From Chaunax sp. Z400 (taxonomy: Eukaryota; Chordata; Actinopteri; Lophiiformes; Chaunacidae): a stretch of 64,000 bases of DNA. The first letter of the stretch is position 1, and each line of letters begins with the position of its first letter. Location: contig CM075183.1 of the NCBI GenBank assembly GCA_037577475.1, positions 21,730,281 through 21,794,280 on the forward strand, given 5' to 3'. Below are positions 1 to 12,284 of the stretch, in pieces. A model generated the notes under the pieces. It was not told where the DNA came from, searched no databases, and saw only the letters and a list, made by a program, of their open reading frames with translations. The position numbers and the translations under genes were made by a program.

Positions 1-2440
1 CAAACATCAGCACGTTCATTGAGCAGAACGGAGGAAGTCGAGGAGGTTCACGTTTAGCGGCCAGCATCTGCTGTTTTAAAGAAAACAATCCTGCTGACCA
101 CGACGACTCCGTCCACAATGTTGAGAACTTCCCTGATGGACAGTCTTTGCTGCTGCCTTTCCACTTTCCCAGCTCTGCCTTCCATTCTTTGGCTCCTCCC
201 ACCAAGGTACTTCAATGAAATTAACTTTCTTTTGACTCCACCACTGTTGAAAAATACAGAAAGGATCTTCAGTTTGATATGGAGGGTTTTCCATTTCCAC
301 TCATTGTTTCCCTGTTTTTCAGGAGCTTGTTCCTGCTAGTAAGCTAACACAGTGTCAACAGAAGCCCAAACTGGCCGAGAGACACAGGCAGGAAGGAGGA
401 AGAAGAGAGCAAGAGAATGATCCGATTCTGCAGCCGTCTAAACCGGCTTTAAAAAGAAAAGCAGACCCTGACAAGCCGAACCCGGCTACGTCGATATGGC
501 GTCAGGACCCCCGGTTCAACAATGACCAAGAGGCTGACCTTCAAAGGGGAATGGCCACACAGGAAAACACCTCTTCACTCTCTTCTTTCTTAAACTCCAC
601 ACTTATTCCTACTTCTTCCTCTCTTCGTCCATCGATTTCCTCCTCTCCCTCCTCTCCTCCAAAGATTTCCCAGAAGTTGCAAAGCTCCTCTTGCTACTCT
701 CTCAATCCTCTGCCATCTTTCTCCTCCTCCTTCATCTGTCCTCTTTCTTCATCCCCCTTTTCATCCTCTCTCCATCGTCTTCCATCCTCTTCGTCCTCCC
801 TCCATCCTCTCCCTTCTTCCCTCTGCTCTCTCCCTTCTCTATCACACGCAGGAGGTCGGAAGGGGAGAGTCTGTTGTGGCATCTGTGGGAAAAGCTTCTA
901 TGACAAAGGTACGAATGTTGTCTACACATCCAGTTCTCAGAGTGAATGTCTTGTCAAGCTTCCCAAGGTTCAGTTTGGGCAATTGATCGGGCAAGAGCAA
1001 AGAAGATCCTTCTGTTTACCCTGAACAAACTAATGGTGGCATAACGCCGTCTCAGTGTGTGCTTTTAGATAGCATGCTGATTTTGCATTAGCAAAAGAGG
1101 TGTGATGTACAGTAAATCACAGCAACGTTGGAGTCTGGTGAGAACATTTACATATGTGTCAAGCAGCACTTTGTAAGCATGGTAAGGAAGCTAACGTGTC
1201 TCCCCATTTTCGATTGATATTCTTCCTGTTTGAGTCAGCTGCTAACTCCTACGAGCTTCTTTACAATTTTCCCAGTTGTGGGTCAAAAACTTGACATGTT
1301 GTCAAAACCTCCTGTTCCACTGCTTTGCCTTCTAGCTCCTTTCATACAGACATTGATTCGGCATTGTTTCTACCTCCACTGGTGGCTTAGAGGCCCATTA
1401 CACCTCCATTACTTTTATACAGAACCGTGAGACGTAGCTACAGTCCTGCCTTGAACAGGCTGCATGAATGAGGCAAATGTCTTGCTAGCCGCTGATGTGT
1501 GAAGTCAGTCATTTGGCGCCAACTTAAAAGAGCAAAATTTCTTTCTGCAGGAACGCTAAAGATCCACTACAACGCTGTGCACCTGAAGATCAAACATCGC
1601 TGCACGGTGGCCGGTTGCACCATGGTGTTCAGCTCGCTGCGCAGCCGAAACCGACACAGCGCTAACCCAAACCCACGGCTACACACAGGTGCTAGCAGAG
1701 AGGCACATACCCACAGTCACCTACACACAAGTCTACACAATGAAACACAGATACCCAAGGACAGAAAAGCTTGCAAAAACATACACAACACTCACACACA
1801 TGTGTGCAGGGAGACAGAGATCAGCAACACACCTTGGAAACAGGAGGATGACACACACACACCAGTACATTTACACACCCTGACAAATGGGTTTAATGGT
1901 CATGCAACCTCCCAACATGACTACCAGGACACCACACCCCCTCAAGCTGACTCCCCTCCTCCATCTCCTCACTCTGTACCCTCCACTCTGATCCAAGGCA
2001 CCAACCAGAGCTTCGCCTTGAGTGACTCCAGATCTGACCTGCATCCCCAGGCCTTTCCTCTCCCTCTACTCATGCCAACTTATGCTTCGTCTCTGGTCTC
2101 ACCTCCCTCCCTCGTCCCTCTGGTTGTTCCTGCAGTGGAAAAAACCAAACGCGGTCGACGCTTGCTCAACCTTCACACCAAACAAGTTGCACCTGCTTCC
2201 ATCCATTGCCCCGACCCCGACGCAGTCTCAAGCTCCAACAGTCGGCCTGTGTCTCGTGACTATGGTGTCACAGATGGAAAACAAAGAAAGGCTTGCACAA
2301 GTCCACCGACCAGTCAGCAGCAGCAGTGGGAGTCTGTTGAGCCCATGCCAAAGAAGAAGCCCAGGAAGTCGAGCATGCCTGTGAAAATAGAGAGAAAGAA
2401 GGCGGAGGAGGGTGGAAACAAGGAAGAGGAGGAGAACTGA
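1..2440 (+). CDS. Basonuclin-family C2H2 zinc-finger protein, 3' part (5' end outside window)
   Basis: Three coding exons are visible: 1-206 (continuing from the left), 323-908 and 1551-2440, with GT-AG borders and matching phases (0, then 1), giving about 559 residues to a TGA at 2438. The last intron splits the paired zinc finger: CGICGKSFYDKG is followed after splicing by TLKIHYNAVHLKIKH, then a second finger and RSRNRHSANPNPRLH. This is the hallmark first finger pair of basonuclins (BNC1/BNC2), nuclear DNA-binding proteins of epithelia and germ cells. A later KKKPRKSSMPVKIE stretch matches the nuclear-localisation region that follows this pair in BNC2. A serine-rich low-complexity stretch (about 560-850) precedes the fingers; it also resembles a polypyrimidine tract ending in CAG at 851, so part of it might be intron. 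No second or third finger pair is found downstream. Whether it is bnc1, bnc2 or a duplicate is not settled; sh3gl2 nearby favours a bnc2-type copy. Confidence 0.8.
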
Positions 2441-2666
2441 AGACCTGCAGCGTGTTCTCGGGATCTAATCAGTAAAAAATAAGCATGATGTAAAGAAAAA
2501 AGATGTCAGGAAGTTGTGTTGATACTCTGCATGTTCAAACTGACCCTCATTAAAGAAGAAGCCCTCAGAAAACGAGGACTGATACTAAATCATGTTTTAG
2601 AAACTGGAGTAAAAACAGGTCTTTAGGTTTGCAAGGAGAAAAGATGGAGGTCAAATTTAGTGTCAA

Positions 2667-3005
2667 AATAAAAGCAGCAGAAACATGTTACTGAGCTCAA
2701 CAAGACTTTAGTCCTGTGGTCACAGAGAGAACCGCAGCTGTATGTAAACTACACAACACTGGTCAGCACCTCCACACAGGAGCTCGTGTTTCAGAAGATC
2801 ACCTTTTTTTAGGTAACAACATGAGTTCTCCTCTGTTCTTCTTTAATTTTCTCTTTTTTAGACCAATAATTGTCCGTCTCATAGTCTCTGCTGATCAACC
2901 ATTACTTTCTCTGCATTGATAAATGTGTATTGACCAGCATGCTGCTCTGTGAAAGGGCTCCCCCTTGTGTTTGTTGTGTGTTATTGCAATAATATCTGTA
3001 ATAAA
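2667..3005 (+). terminator. Candidate polyadenylation signals of the basonuclin gene
   Basis: AATAAA hexamers occur at 2667-2672 and 3000-3005, 227 and 560 bases after the stop codon. Either could end the transcript; the sequence alone does not decide. The rest of the 2441-3439 gap holds no recognisable gene. Confidence 0.4.
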
Positions 3006-3439
3006 AACTACATACCGTACGTTAAACTGAGTCCCGCTGTCTGTCTTCTAGTTAAGTAGGATTTTAAATGTACTTAATTTTACCTGTAATCGAGTATTTT
3101 CCACATTATTTTTACTTTACGTTTTGTCGCATACGTTGTAGTGTGTGTGTTTTTATTTTCTTGTGATGATATCTGATTGCATCTTTATGTTTTAACATTT
3201 AATACTCTTGTAATATTTAATACTCTTGTACTTGTTCATGCAGCCCAAATTCTCTTAAAACACCAACGAAGGAGGAGGAGGAGGAACATTTGTCTCAGGT
3301 CTCTGTTTCTACCCGGGTGACATTTATTCTCTCACGGAAGCAGGAAACTTGAGCCGATCGTAAACAAAAGGATTCTCTTCTCAAACTGTGGCGATAGTTT
3401 AAAGAGAAACTCGGTCGAAAAAAAGTAGTAATCAGTAAA

Positions 3440-6400
3440 ATGTCTAAAGGCGAGCTTCTGAAAGGATTTGTTACCGAGAGACTCGCCGCTGCCACCCAGG
3501 AAATCTTAGGGGCCGTTGACAGAATCGTAGCCGGATATGAGGAGGAGGCTTTGGGTTTCAGACAGGAGATCGAGCGGCAGAGGAGGCAGCTGGAGGCTCT
3601 CCTGCAGCCACTCAGCGAACCAGGTCGGCCATTAATTTACCCGGTTAAATCTGGTTTGTTGTCATGGCGCATATCGGACTCCATTTAAATTTATTTTAAT
3701 TTCAAATTACTTCATACAGAGAAAGTTTCATCCACCAGCTTACAAAACTAAAACGAGCCTTCTATTAACGTGACTTACTGTTGAATCCGGCTCTACTGCA
3801 ACTTACTAATAAGCTCATTATTTTTTTTAAATCAATAGGAATCTCCAAATTATTCAAGCCCCAAATGTAGACTAGTAGTCAGTAAAAGTAGCATTTTGTG
3901 TTATATCTTGGAAAAAACACCTGTAATATCTGCTGTATTGATTTATTTAAACTGTTCTTGTGTGATTTGATTATTAACATCTGCTCAATAGTAGATTTAA
4001 TCAATAAACCTGATATTAAATGGCCGTTGAGTAATAAGGAATAATGATAATAATAGTAATATTTTAATCAAGCTCTTGTCACACAATCGTTTTCAGATGT
4101 GAAGCGTAGCAGGAGCCTCGGGCCTGTTGAGGAAGAGGAAGGTGAAGATGAGAGGAAGTCTGATCAAACTCCATCAAGGTTCCTCTTTAAATAAACACTA
4201 TTCTCATTTAGTTCATGTACATTAAAGAGATTCAAAAATTTAAAACAACCTAACATTTTAATGTGTTTTCATATTGTTAGTGACTGACTCCTAAAATTAA
4301 GCTGAAGTCAATCTTCTTCTTTCAGGTCTTTTCAGCACATAAAGAGGAAGCCTGGCAGACCTCGGATCAGTGAAACCCAGACTCATGTAGATCTCAGGAT
4401 CTGGATCCTGCAGGACTCTCAGACCGATGTGCTCTCAAACAGCAGTAGGTGTAAATTCATTTACTGGGAAGTGAGGAGGGTTTCTGATTGTTTCCAGCAG
4501 TGATCTGGTTTAAAGGGTCAGTCCATTTAAATCACTATTACGAATCAGAGGTGCAAAAAAAAAACAGTATACTGGTACGGCATACCAGTCAATACGTATT
4601 CCATTACGTTTCACAAAAACTGGTACATTCCTTAACACATATGGTCACTTCTGTTGTTTTTATATCTTTCTGCTGTCAGTTCTTCAGAAATGTCCGATGC
4701 TGAGGCTGAAGTGTCCTCCAGGCCTGCAGGAAGCAGACTTTCTGGACTTACTGAAGTCCACCTTCCCTCAGCTGGCTGGAGACGACAAACATTTTGACAT
4801 GTTGACTGCCGACGACGGTCAGAGTTTACAGCCACTGAACGTCAAGTCAGTGACGCCAGAGGAAATCCACAGAAACATCAGCTCCACAGCAGGGGGGGCA
4901 TCAGCACTCTACATCAGACTGAAGGTAACTTGTCTCAGTTTGTTGGCTGCTGGCTTTAAAGATAAAGAATGGATTCGTTTCCTGCTGTTAAGAAGTTTTT
5001 AGTGTCACGATTGATTGTAAATGGAAGCTTTATTTTTCCAGACACCAAAGGAACAGCAGGACAATGTTCTTCAGACAAAACACGGTGAAGACTCTGCCAT
5101 GCTGCTGTGTGACGAAACCAGACCTCAAACTAGGTGATACAAAATGAACTAGAATGGATCCCAGTAGACCACATACATCCACCAACAATCCTACACATCT
5201 GTTTAGATCCCCTGACCCAGGTCACCTGTGCCCATTTCTCAACTTAGAGACTAAATTAAATGACACAGAGTTCAACTGATGCATGAAATCCTAAAATGAT
5301 GATGTCATATCTGTTATGTCATATCTGGATATGTTGAGACTAAACATAGTTTGCTAACAGAATGCGAACGTGTTTTGTCTTGTGCTGGCACCCTGCTAAA
5401 ATCCTATCCTTTCAGCATTGCTTTTTGCTGCTCTGTCACAACATCTGTCTAAATGTTGACAGTCCTGGTCCAACATACCCAACCCTAACCTTCAACCTCA
5501 TCTCTTCTTTACCCCCTAAATCTTTACTCTTGGTTCCCACAGCAGCCCCGTTCAGCAAGTCGAGGGCAGCAGAGTGGGCGGCCTTGTGTCCAGCAGCTCA
5601 ACGTCACAACAACAAGAGATGGAAACAGTCCACGCTGATGATGAGGATCATGGGATATCAGAAGCATCTGCGGCTGAGAATAACGACGACATCTACAGGG
5701 AGGAGGAAGAGCTGAATATCAGCAATGACAATTGGAAACCAGACGAGAGCAATGAGCTGAAAGGAAGTGACCCTGAACTTCAGTCAAAGGTCCCTGAGAC
5801 AAAGACGGAGAACAGCGATGTTCTCTCCTGCAAAGTCTGCGGAGCTCCACACCAATCAGAGGTGGAGTTTGCTAAACACGCCTGGAGTCACGTGGAAGAT
5901 CCAGGAAGTGTTTGTGGAGTGTGTGGAGAGATTTCCGTTGAGTCGTTGAAGGTTCATCTCGAGAGTCACCACAGAACCAACGACGGAGAGTCTTTCCTCA
6001 GCATCCTCAGCTTTAATGAGCATGTGGCCGCCCACTCAGAGGAGAGATCTCACAGCAGGACTCACAGCAACAACAAGACATTCCTTTGCGGTGTGTGCGG
6101 TAAATCCCTCAGCGACTACAGATCTCTAACGCGCCACAAGATGACCCACTCTGGGGAAAGACCTCACGGCTGTCAGATCTGCGGGAGGCGTTTCAAACTC
6201 CCCGGAACGCTGAGACAACACGAGAAGATTCACACAGACAGAGAGAGATCATACCTCTGCGACGTTTGCTGCAAAATGTTCCTGACAAGCAAGCAGCTGC
6301 AGATCCACATGAGAACGCACACTAATGACAAGCCGTACCACTGCGGCGAATGCGGCAAGGGCTTCACCACCAAAGGACCTTTGACGATTCACATGAGAGT

Positions 6401-6680
6401 CCACACCGGAGAGACGCCGTACCGCTGCCCGGACTGTGGCTGGTCCTTCAAGCGCAAGGCTAATTTGGATAACCACATAAGAGTCCACTCAGGCAGCAAA
6501 CCGTTTGTTTGTGGGATTTGTGGGAAAGCGTGTGCTCGCAAAACGTACCTGACAGTCCACATGAGGACCCACAACGGGGAGAGACCATACAAGTGTATCC
6601 TATGTGACAAAGCCTTCACTCAGAGTCACTGTCTGAAAACACACATGAGGAGCCACCTGGTGACAGAGGCTGCAACTTAA
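3440..6680 (+). CDS. C2H2 zinc-finger protein, six exons, 619 aa
   Basis: Exons 3440-3623, 4097-4178, 4326-4444, 4680-4924, 5042-5133 and 5543-6680 join in phase to 1860 nt. The N-terminus (ELLKGFVTERLAAATQEILG, followed by a charged helix) is the helical leader shared by a large teleost family of zinc-finger genes; it contains no KRAB box. Exon 3 has an RKPGRPRIS AT-hook-like patch. The last exon encodes an acidic stretch, two weak finger-like units (CKVCG and CGVCG) and seven canonical C2H2 fingers joined by TGEKP-like linkers (HSGERPH, HTGETPY, HNGERPY), ending 11 residues after the last finger histidine. The product is presumably a sequence-specific nuclear DNA-binding protein with unknown target. 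ATTAAA at 6875 may be its poly(A) signal. The exon 3/4 junction (4444 to 4680) is the least certain, because two neighbouring GT donors exist. Confidence 0.82.
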
Positions 6681-9122
6681 ACACTTCCTATTTATACTTT
6701 CCCTTCTTTAAATTGAGATGTGAGGGTTTGAATTTTATGTCTGTTTAATTTAAGATTTCGTCGAGTTATTTAAACTCTACTAAAACTGTGCAATGACAAC
6801 AGTCTTATTAGTTCATTTCATGTCACACAGTGCAAGATGGCTCTCATGAAACCTTTGGCACAATCTGTGTAAAAATTAAACAATCTCAATTTTGAGTCTG
6901 TATGATGTAAAAAACTTACTGTGAGCCAATGGTTTGAAATTAAATGCCATCATGCTAACGATAAATAATTTGTCAAGCCATGTTTATGTGCTGCTACTAT
7001 TTAACTATCAGTTCACTGGTAGAATGTTTACACTGTTCACCTTCTTGGATTAGCATGTCAGCATGCTAACATTTGCTAATTAGCACTACCTGCTTTTATT
7101 GTATAACTGAATTTACTGCATTTAGAGCAGCCTGGTTAATGCCACCATCATGGCACATTAACATGTATAGTTTCAGTAACTGCCGACTTCGTCTTCATGT
7201 TGGATTACAGTTGTGTTCATGCCTAATCTCCAAGGTGATTACGCACATGGAGCAGCGTAGAGAGTCCAGTCGCCATACAGAAGTAAATCACGTCTTTTGA
7301 AAAGGGAAAAATGGATTTAAAGTAAATACAAATACAACAATTTAAAGTTGTAAGTCCCTTCCCTGCACACAAATATAAAACAAGCAGAGTACCACTCCCC
7401 AGTGTGAGACTTTCAAGGTTGAGAATAAAAATCAGAATTTGGCACAAACCCATGTTATTCATAGGAGACTTTATAGAGATGAAAGTCAGAATTCTGACTT
7501 ATTGGTAATTCTAACTTTATTCTAAATTCCTTTTTAATCCACATGAGGGTGCTGTTGCACCGATCATTGAGAGATTAAGCCTGCAAAGCCAAAATATATA
7601 GCATATGTATTAAATGTAAGGCTTGTAAGACAGCAGTATGTGGAGGAGACAAGTGAAACCTTATTAGACTCAAACAGCATATAATAATGCAGAATAATAA
7701 TTATAAGACAAAGTAAATAAAGTCAGAATTCTGACTTTCATGTCTTTAAAGTCTCAGATAATGTTTGTTATTTAAGAAAACATTTAAAGTCTCAGAACAG
7801 GAGCCCTTAACCTTATTTATCATATTCCATTAAAATATGATATAATTCTGTTCAGTCTGGCTCTGTCCTCCGGGCTCCAGGGGTGGAGAATGTGAGGAAG
7901 CAGTGCTGATGAAATATTAATTATACTTTAAGATTTTTAGAGACTTCTGACACACGATGAAAGTTTAACAGGTATTTTTTATCAGAGGTTTATCTTTAAC
8001 TGTTTATCTTATCTCGTAGTTTAGCAGCTTGTTTGTGTAATATTGTGTTTTTCTGTCATCTACCTCATGTCTGTGTATGTTGTGTCTCCTTTGTGATTTG
8101 CTTCTGCAACTCTGCAATCTCCCGTTGGTGAACAATAAAGTCTCCATCTATACATCCATTGTCTTTTAAAAACATTTTTATTAATGTCCAACCCTGTCTT
8201 TCAGAACTGAACCCAAGCCCCAAAAGCACAACTCTACATACAAACCATAGTCTTTACTTCAGAGAAGGACGGCACAGAGAAAATCCAAAAAGTTGGCAAA
8301 CTGTCCAATAAAATGCAGGCAGGGTCAAAACTGAAGTAAACTTACACAGGAACACTAGAGGCTGGCTGGTGAGGACGACATGAGGGAACATCACAAACTG
8401 GTACACAAAGCAGAAACACAGACTGGTTCACGCAGGATTATGAGACACAGGTGAAAACAATTAGATAATCACACCTGAGGGAAAATGCAGACGAAAGCTA
8501 AAAGGAGTAGAAAGGTGAAAGAAAGAGAAACCAGTATGAGACAGGAAATACACCAGTACAAAAGGAGAGGGACTGAAAACAGGACTAAACAGACAGGGAA
8601 GCAGCATAAGTCAGTCGGTTCCTCCCATAGGAGATGGATGAATGGAGGTTATGAAAGGAGGTAAGAGGTAATAATCTTTTTATCACATTGCCGCTGATTA
8701 TCTTAAATCAACGAGAACAACTGATGCCCCACTGCTTGGAAAAACTCGGTTTGTGCTGATAACCTCTATCACAGCAGAAGAATAGCAGAATGACATAAAA
8801 TGATGACAACCTATGATTAATTAATGTAACTTTTTGCTTTATTGAGAATTTGCAATTCAGTTTGATTGGATTTGAAATCACATGAATACTAGAGCATCGT
8901 CAGCATACGTTAGCATCATTAGATTTAAAGAGGTTAATACACAGAATGCAGTCACCATGTTCCAGATCAGTTGTTCTGCCACATGTTTAAGAAATACATC
9001 TGGTGGAAGTTTAACAAGAAGCATTTATTGCAGTAAAATAAGAAGTGTTTGTTTGCAGCGGTTATCCTCAAACACACTGGTCCAACTGCTGTTATTCTAA
9101 CACAAGCATCAGTTGGTGATGA
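6681..9122. other. Intergenic, no gene recognised
   Basis: AT-rich spacer between the zinc-finger gene and the lectin. It contains two perfect palindromes centred on GAATTC (7483-7500 and 7719-7738), and at 8200-8620 a purine-rich stretch that looks like an old transposon remnant. No reading frame here resembles a known protein. Confidence 0.6.
7483..7738. repeat. Pair of perfect palindromes, possibly ends of a small transposon
   Basis: AAGTCAGAATTCTGACTT (7483-7500) and a 20-bp version of the same palindrome (7719-7738) lie 236 bases apart. Both are fully self-complementary. They might mark the ends or the centre of a degraded inverted-repeat element; no transposase is present. Confidence 0.4.
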
Positions 9123-12100
9123 TCACATCTTCTTGGCGCACACAAATTGATTAATCTTTGAGCATTTTGCGTCATTCCATTTCCCCCACCCTGAAAATTC
9201 AAAAAACAAAATCATAATCAGTAGCATCACAGTAGTCAGTGGTTTATCAAACACAATGTTGGCATTCAAACAGGATGACGTTTCACAGAGGTGGTCGCAT
9301 TTCCTGGTTTGGTCTTGTTCATAAAAAATTTGTGAACTAAGCATTGTTTGGTCAAAAGATAGCATACAGGCTACATTAGGCATGGGTAGGTGAGTAGAAG
9401 TAGATGTTGTGAACTGGAAGCAGTTACTTTACAGTCCGAGATGCTAGCCGCAAACGGAGTTTCTTGGCATACACTGCGATTTTAGAAATGCTGTTTAATT
9501 TCAACTCAGGTTGTATGAGTAAATTGCAACGTGAAGCCAATACTCAAACTGTATGGTTTGAATGTCAGGCCATGTTTAAAAGAGGCCCATCGGGCCTGTG
9601 GGGACTGGTCTGAGTATCGACAGCTGTCGATAAAAAATTGTTTGGAAGCTCCTCCAAAGTCGGTAGCCCTTTGTTTACCAAAGAAGAAGCAGAGGTTTGT
9701 TTGCTAGCAGAGGGTTCACTATGACATCGGAACATCTCATCATGAAACATCTAATAAAGAGACGTCTGTGTATTTAGACTCTCAGGGGGCCTGGAAGATG
9801 TAGGCAGTCTGGTTTGTTGATTTTGCAGAGAGAATCTGAGCCAAGCTAGCTACCTTTTACTGTACAAGAAGCTAACAGCAAAACCAAAATTTTGGACATC
9901 AAAAATTTTGGACGTCAAAAATTCATCTGACTGTCCAATGGCCGGTCCGGAGCAGTTGATCAGGATGTGATCACTCCTCTCCCCCGTCTATACAATGCAC
10001 GACAATCAACACCTGGCAGAATGAAATGAGTTGTGCGGTTCAAAAACCGGGTCAAGAGGCTCAAATCATTCGGTGTGTGTCCAGCTTTAAGCTTTTCTAA
10101 TGTGAGTCAAATTGTGCAGCAGAATACGTTGATGTAAACATGACTATTTTTACTGAAATAGAACAATCCAAATTTATAAAGTTTTAAGCAAAGTAAGTTA
10201 AACAAGTGTTTTTACTTTTTTGATTCGTTCGTTGGGTCTAAAGGCTCATTTATGCTCCCTCTATGTACGTAAATGGATACGTCCGTACATAAACTGTCCA
10301 TCCATTGACCTGTACATACTTCCATACGTCGTCTACGTCGACATTGATACAACAGCAGTGGGGCAGTGAAGTTTCAAAATAATAATAATAATAATAATGA
10401 TACCTTTATTAGTCCCACATGGGGAAATTCTTTCTCTGCATTTGACCCATCCCTGAGGAGCAGTGGGCTGCCACTACATGCGGCGCCCGGGGAGCAAATT
10501 GGGGTTCAGTATCTTGCTCAAGGATACTTCAACTTGTGGACTTGCAGGGGCTGAGGATCGAACCACCGACCTTTTGTTCCGTGAACGACCGCTCTACCCC
10601 CTGAGCCACAGCCGCCCCAGTTTCAACAACAACAACAAATATGGTGACGGTCAAAGGAGGTTGTGATAATGTACCTAGTAAATACAGAGCGTTAAAAGCA
10701 GAGGTAACGATGTACTCAGTGGTGGTCTGTGAGGTCATGAAATACATCGAGACATGAGGACGGTGAGTTTTTTTACACGTTATCACATCACTTATTTTCT
10801 TCTTTCTTGTTTCCGTACATATTTGTCGTGCCCTGCTTGAATTGTAGCTACACTGCCATCATCCATTTCTGGTCGTACTGCTCCGTTTCATCCATCTCAT
10901 CCGTATCCGTAAGAAACGGACGTGACGTTAAAGGTGTCCGATTACATACGGAGTGAATGCAGAAGACGTACGGAGGGCCCTGTCCGTCTCCGTAACCGTC
11001 TTTAACATAGAGAGCAATGGGCCTCATATGTGCTGTATAACAACAAATGTGTTTGTGTGACTGGTTCATCGTTGAGGTCAGGCTCAGACATTTTTATATG
11101 TTCAATAGTTTTATTTATGTCCTTCACCCATTCTTACATCTTTAACCTCTTTCTACTTTTCTTTTGACTTACTTGGAAAGTTCATTTCGCCGCAGTCCTC
11201 TATAAAGTCAGTGTTGTTTGGTTCCCCGTCATACCAGAACGTGTAATCAAATGGAGTTCCATCAGTCCATCTGAAATATCCCTTAAAAACACGAAGGTGA
11301 TGATCAGTGATGACATGTGACACACATACAGTTTTTAGTATCCAGTACGGACGATGTCTGCACTTATGATGAAGATCCTCAGCTGTGTCCACATGAGTGA
11401 AGCACTCATGTGGACACAGCTGAGCAATGGGTGACATCATCCAAATCTGCTTTTTTATTTGTTTCCACCCACTCCCGTTTTATGATGGCACCAACATGGA
11501 CGTCTCATGAAACTATCTTCCTTCCAGTTGTACAGGTTTAAATGCAGAGGTATAGACTCTCTCAATGCTTTTTAGTACCTGCTTTGACTGGTCAGAATGT
11601 CTACTGTACAGCCGAAACTTTCATTTACAACCTCGAAGAGCAACTCCCCCATCAGTAAATACACTAACCCACCCATCCGTCTGCTGTCTGCTAACATATT
11701 CACTGCTTACCTGTGATCTTTCAGCTCCAATCCAAAATGGTTGGGGAGCAACGTTGAAACGGAAGCTCAAACAAAGCACGTTAAACATCTCGTCATTGTT
11801 GTGCATTGACACCAGTTCACTTTTTAAGGAGTGGCAGAAGTCCTGAAATTAGACAGATAATTAAACCAGAGTTTGTCGTCAGAGCTTTATCATAACTGTC
11901 GGAACAAGATGGAGATTTCTGATCTTTTCCTGATGTCTCTCTGTGTGTTTGCGTCACCTTTGCCTCACTGAAGGTTTTTGGTTCTTCGAAGTATTTAGCA
12001 CAGCGTTCCTTATCAATGCGGCTCCATCCGTCACCGCATGGCTGAGTGAGGTCACATATGCCCCTTTTATACCCAGCTGTGGAAACACAAATGATTTCAT

Positions 12101-12217
12101 GAACCGTTTTCTGCGGTTTGTTGTTATGTTATTCATTGATTTATTGTGTCTCTGTTCAGGTCTACCTCTTACAGTAGCCAGACAGCACACCAACAGCAGG
12201 ACAGCAGCTGGACCCAT
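9123..12217 (-). CDS. Secreted C-type lectin, five exons, 159 aa
   Basis: On the minus strand the exons are 12217-12166, 12076-11958, 11842-11711, 11281-11173 and 9190-9123; they join in phase to 480 nt. Residues 1-16 (MGPAAVLLLVCCLATV) are a signal peptide and no membrane segment follows, so the protein should be secreted. The single C-type lectin domain has cysteines at about 25, 31, 43, 60, 81, 131, 147 and 155, a WIG core in exon 3, the EPN triplet at 121-123 and WND at 142-144. EPN with WND is the calcium-site-2 signature of mannose-type binding in this family, so a calcium-dependent lectin of the fish nattectin/ladderlectin type is likely. Exon 5 lies 2 kb from exon 4. An AATAAA on the minus strand (plus 9024-9029) lies 94 bases past the stop. 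Confidence 0.82.
10240..11050. mobile_element. Probable non-autonomous DNA transposon around the SINE
   Basis: Stretches rich in TACGTACGT/CCGTACAT words occur at 10240-10345 and 10810-11040, on both sides of SINE copy 1, and they read as partial inverted copies of one another. This suggests an older MITE-like element later hit by the SINE. The family is not identified. Confidence 0.35.
10378..10617 (-). repeat. tRNA-derived SINE (copy 1)
   Basis: Read on the minus strand, the element starts with a tRNA-like head: box A TGGCTCAGGGGGTAGAGCGG and box B GGTGGTTCGATCC. The body continues through TTGAGCAAGATACTGAACCCC and ends in an (ATT)n tail (plus 10378-10398). A second nearly full copy lies at 49675-49905 and a fragment at 44925-45050. 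It sits in the 2-kb intron 4 of the lectin gene and produces several spurious reading frames. Confidence 0.85.
11378..11424. repeat. Perfect 22-bp inverted repeat with 3-base loop
   Basis: Arms 11378-11399 and 11403-11424 are exact reverse complements separated by AAG, inside the lectin intron between exons 3 and 4. The transcript could fold into a tight hairpin. It may be a recent fold-back duplication. Confidence 0.7.
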
Positions 12218-12275
12218 GGCTTAGGAATCACTACCTCTTAGAGCACCACAGCTGGAATATGACCTGGAAAACTGG

Positions 12276-12284
12276 TATTTAAAA
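12276..12284 (-). promoter_or_regulatory. Possible TATA element of the lectin gene
   Basis: TTTTAAATA on the minus strand, about 59 bases upstream of the lectin start codon. Position and sequence fit a TATA box with a short 5' leader, but this is only a motif match. Confidence 0.35.

Noticed and set aside
10463..10786. Open frames on both strands and a tRNA-like sequence
   Set aside because: Part of a SINE; its tRNA-like head lacks proper acceptor pairing and is not a functional tRNA gene.
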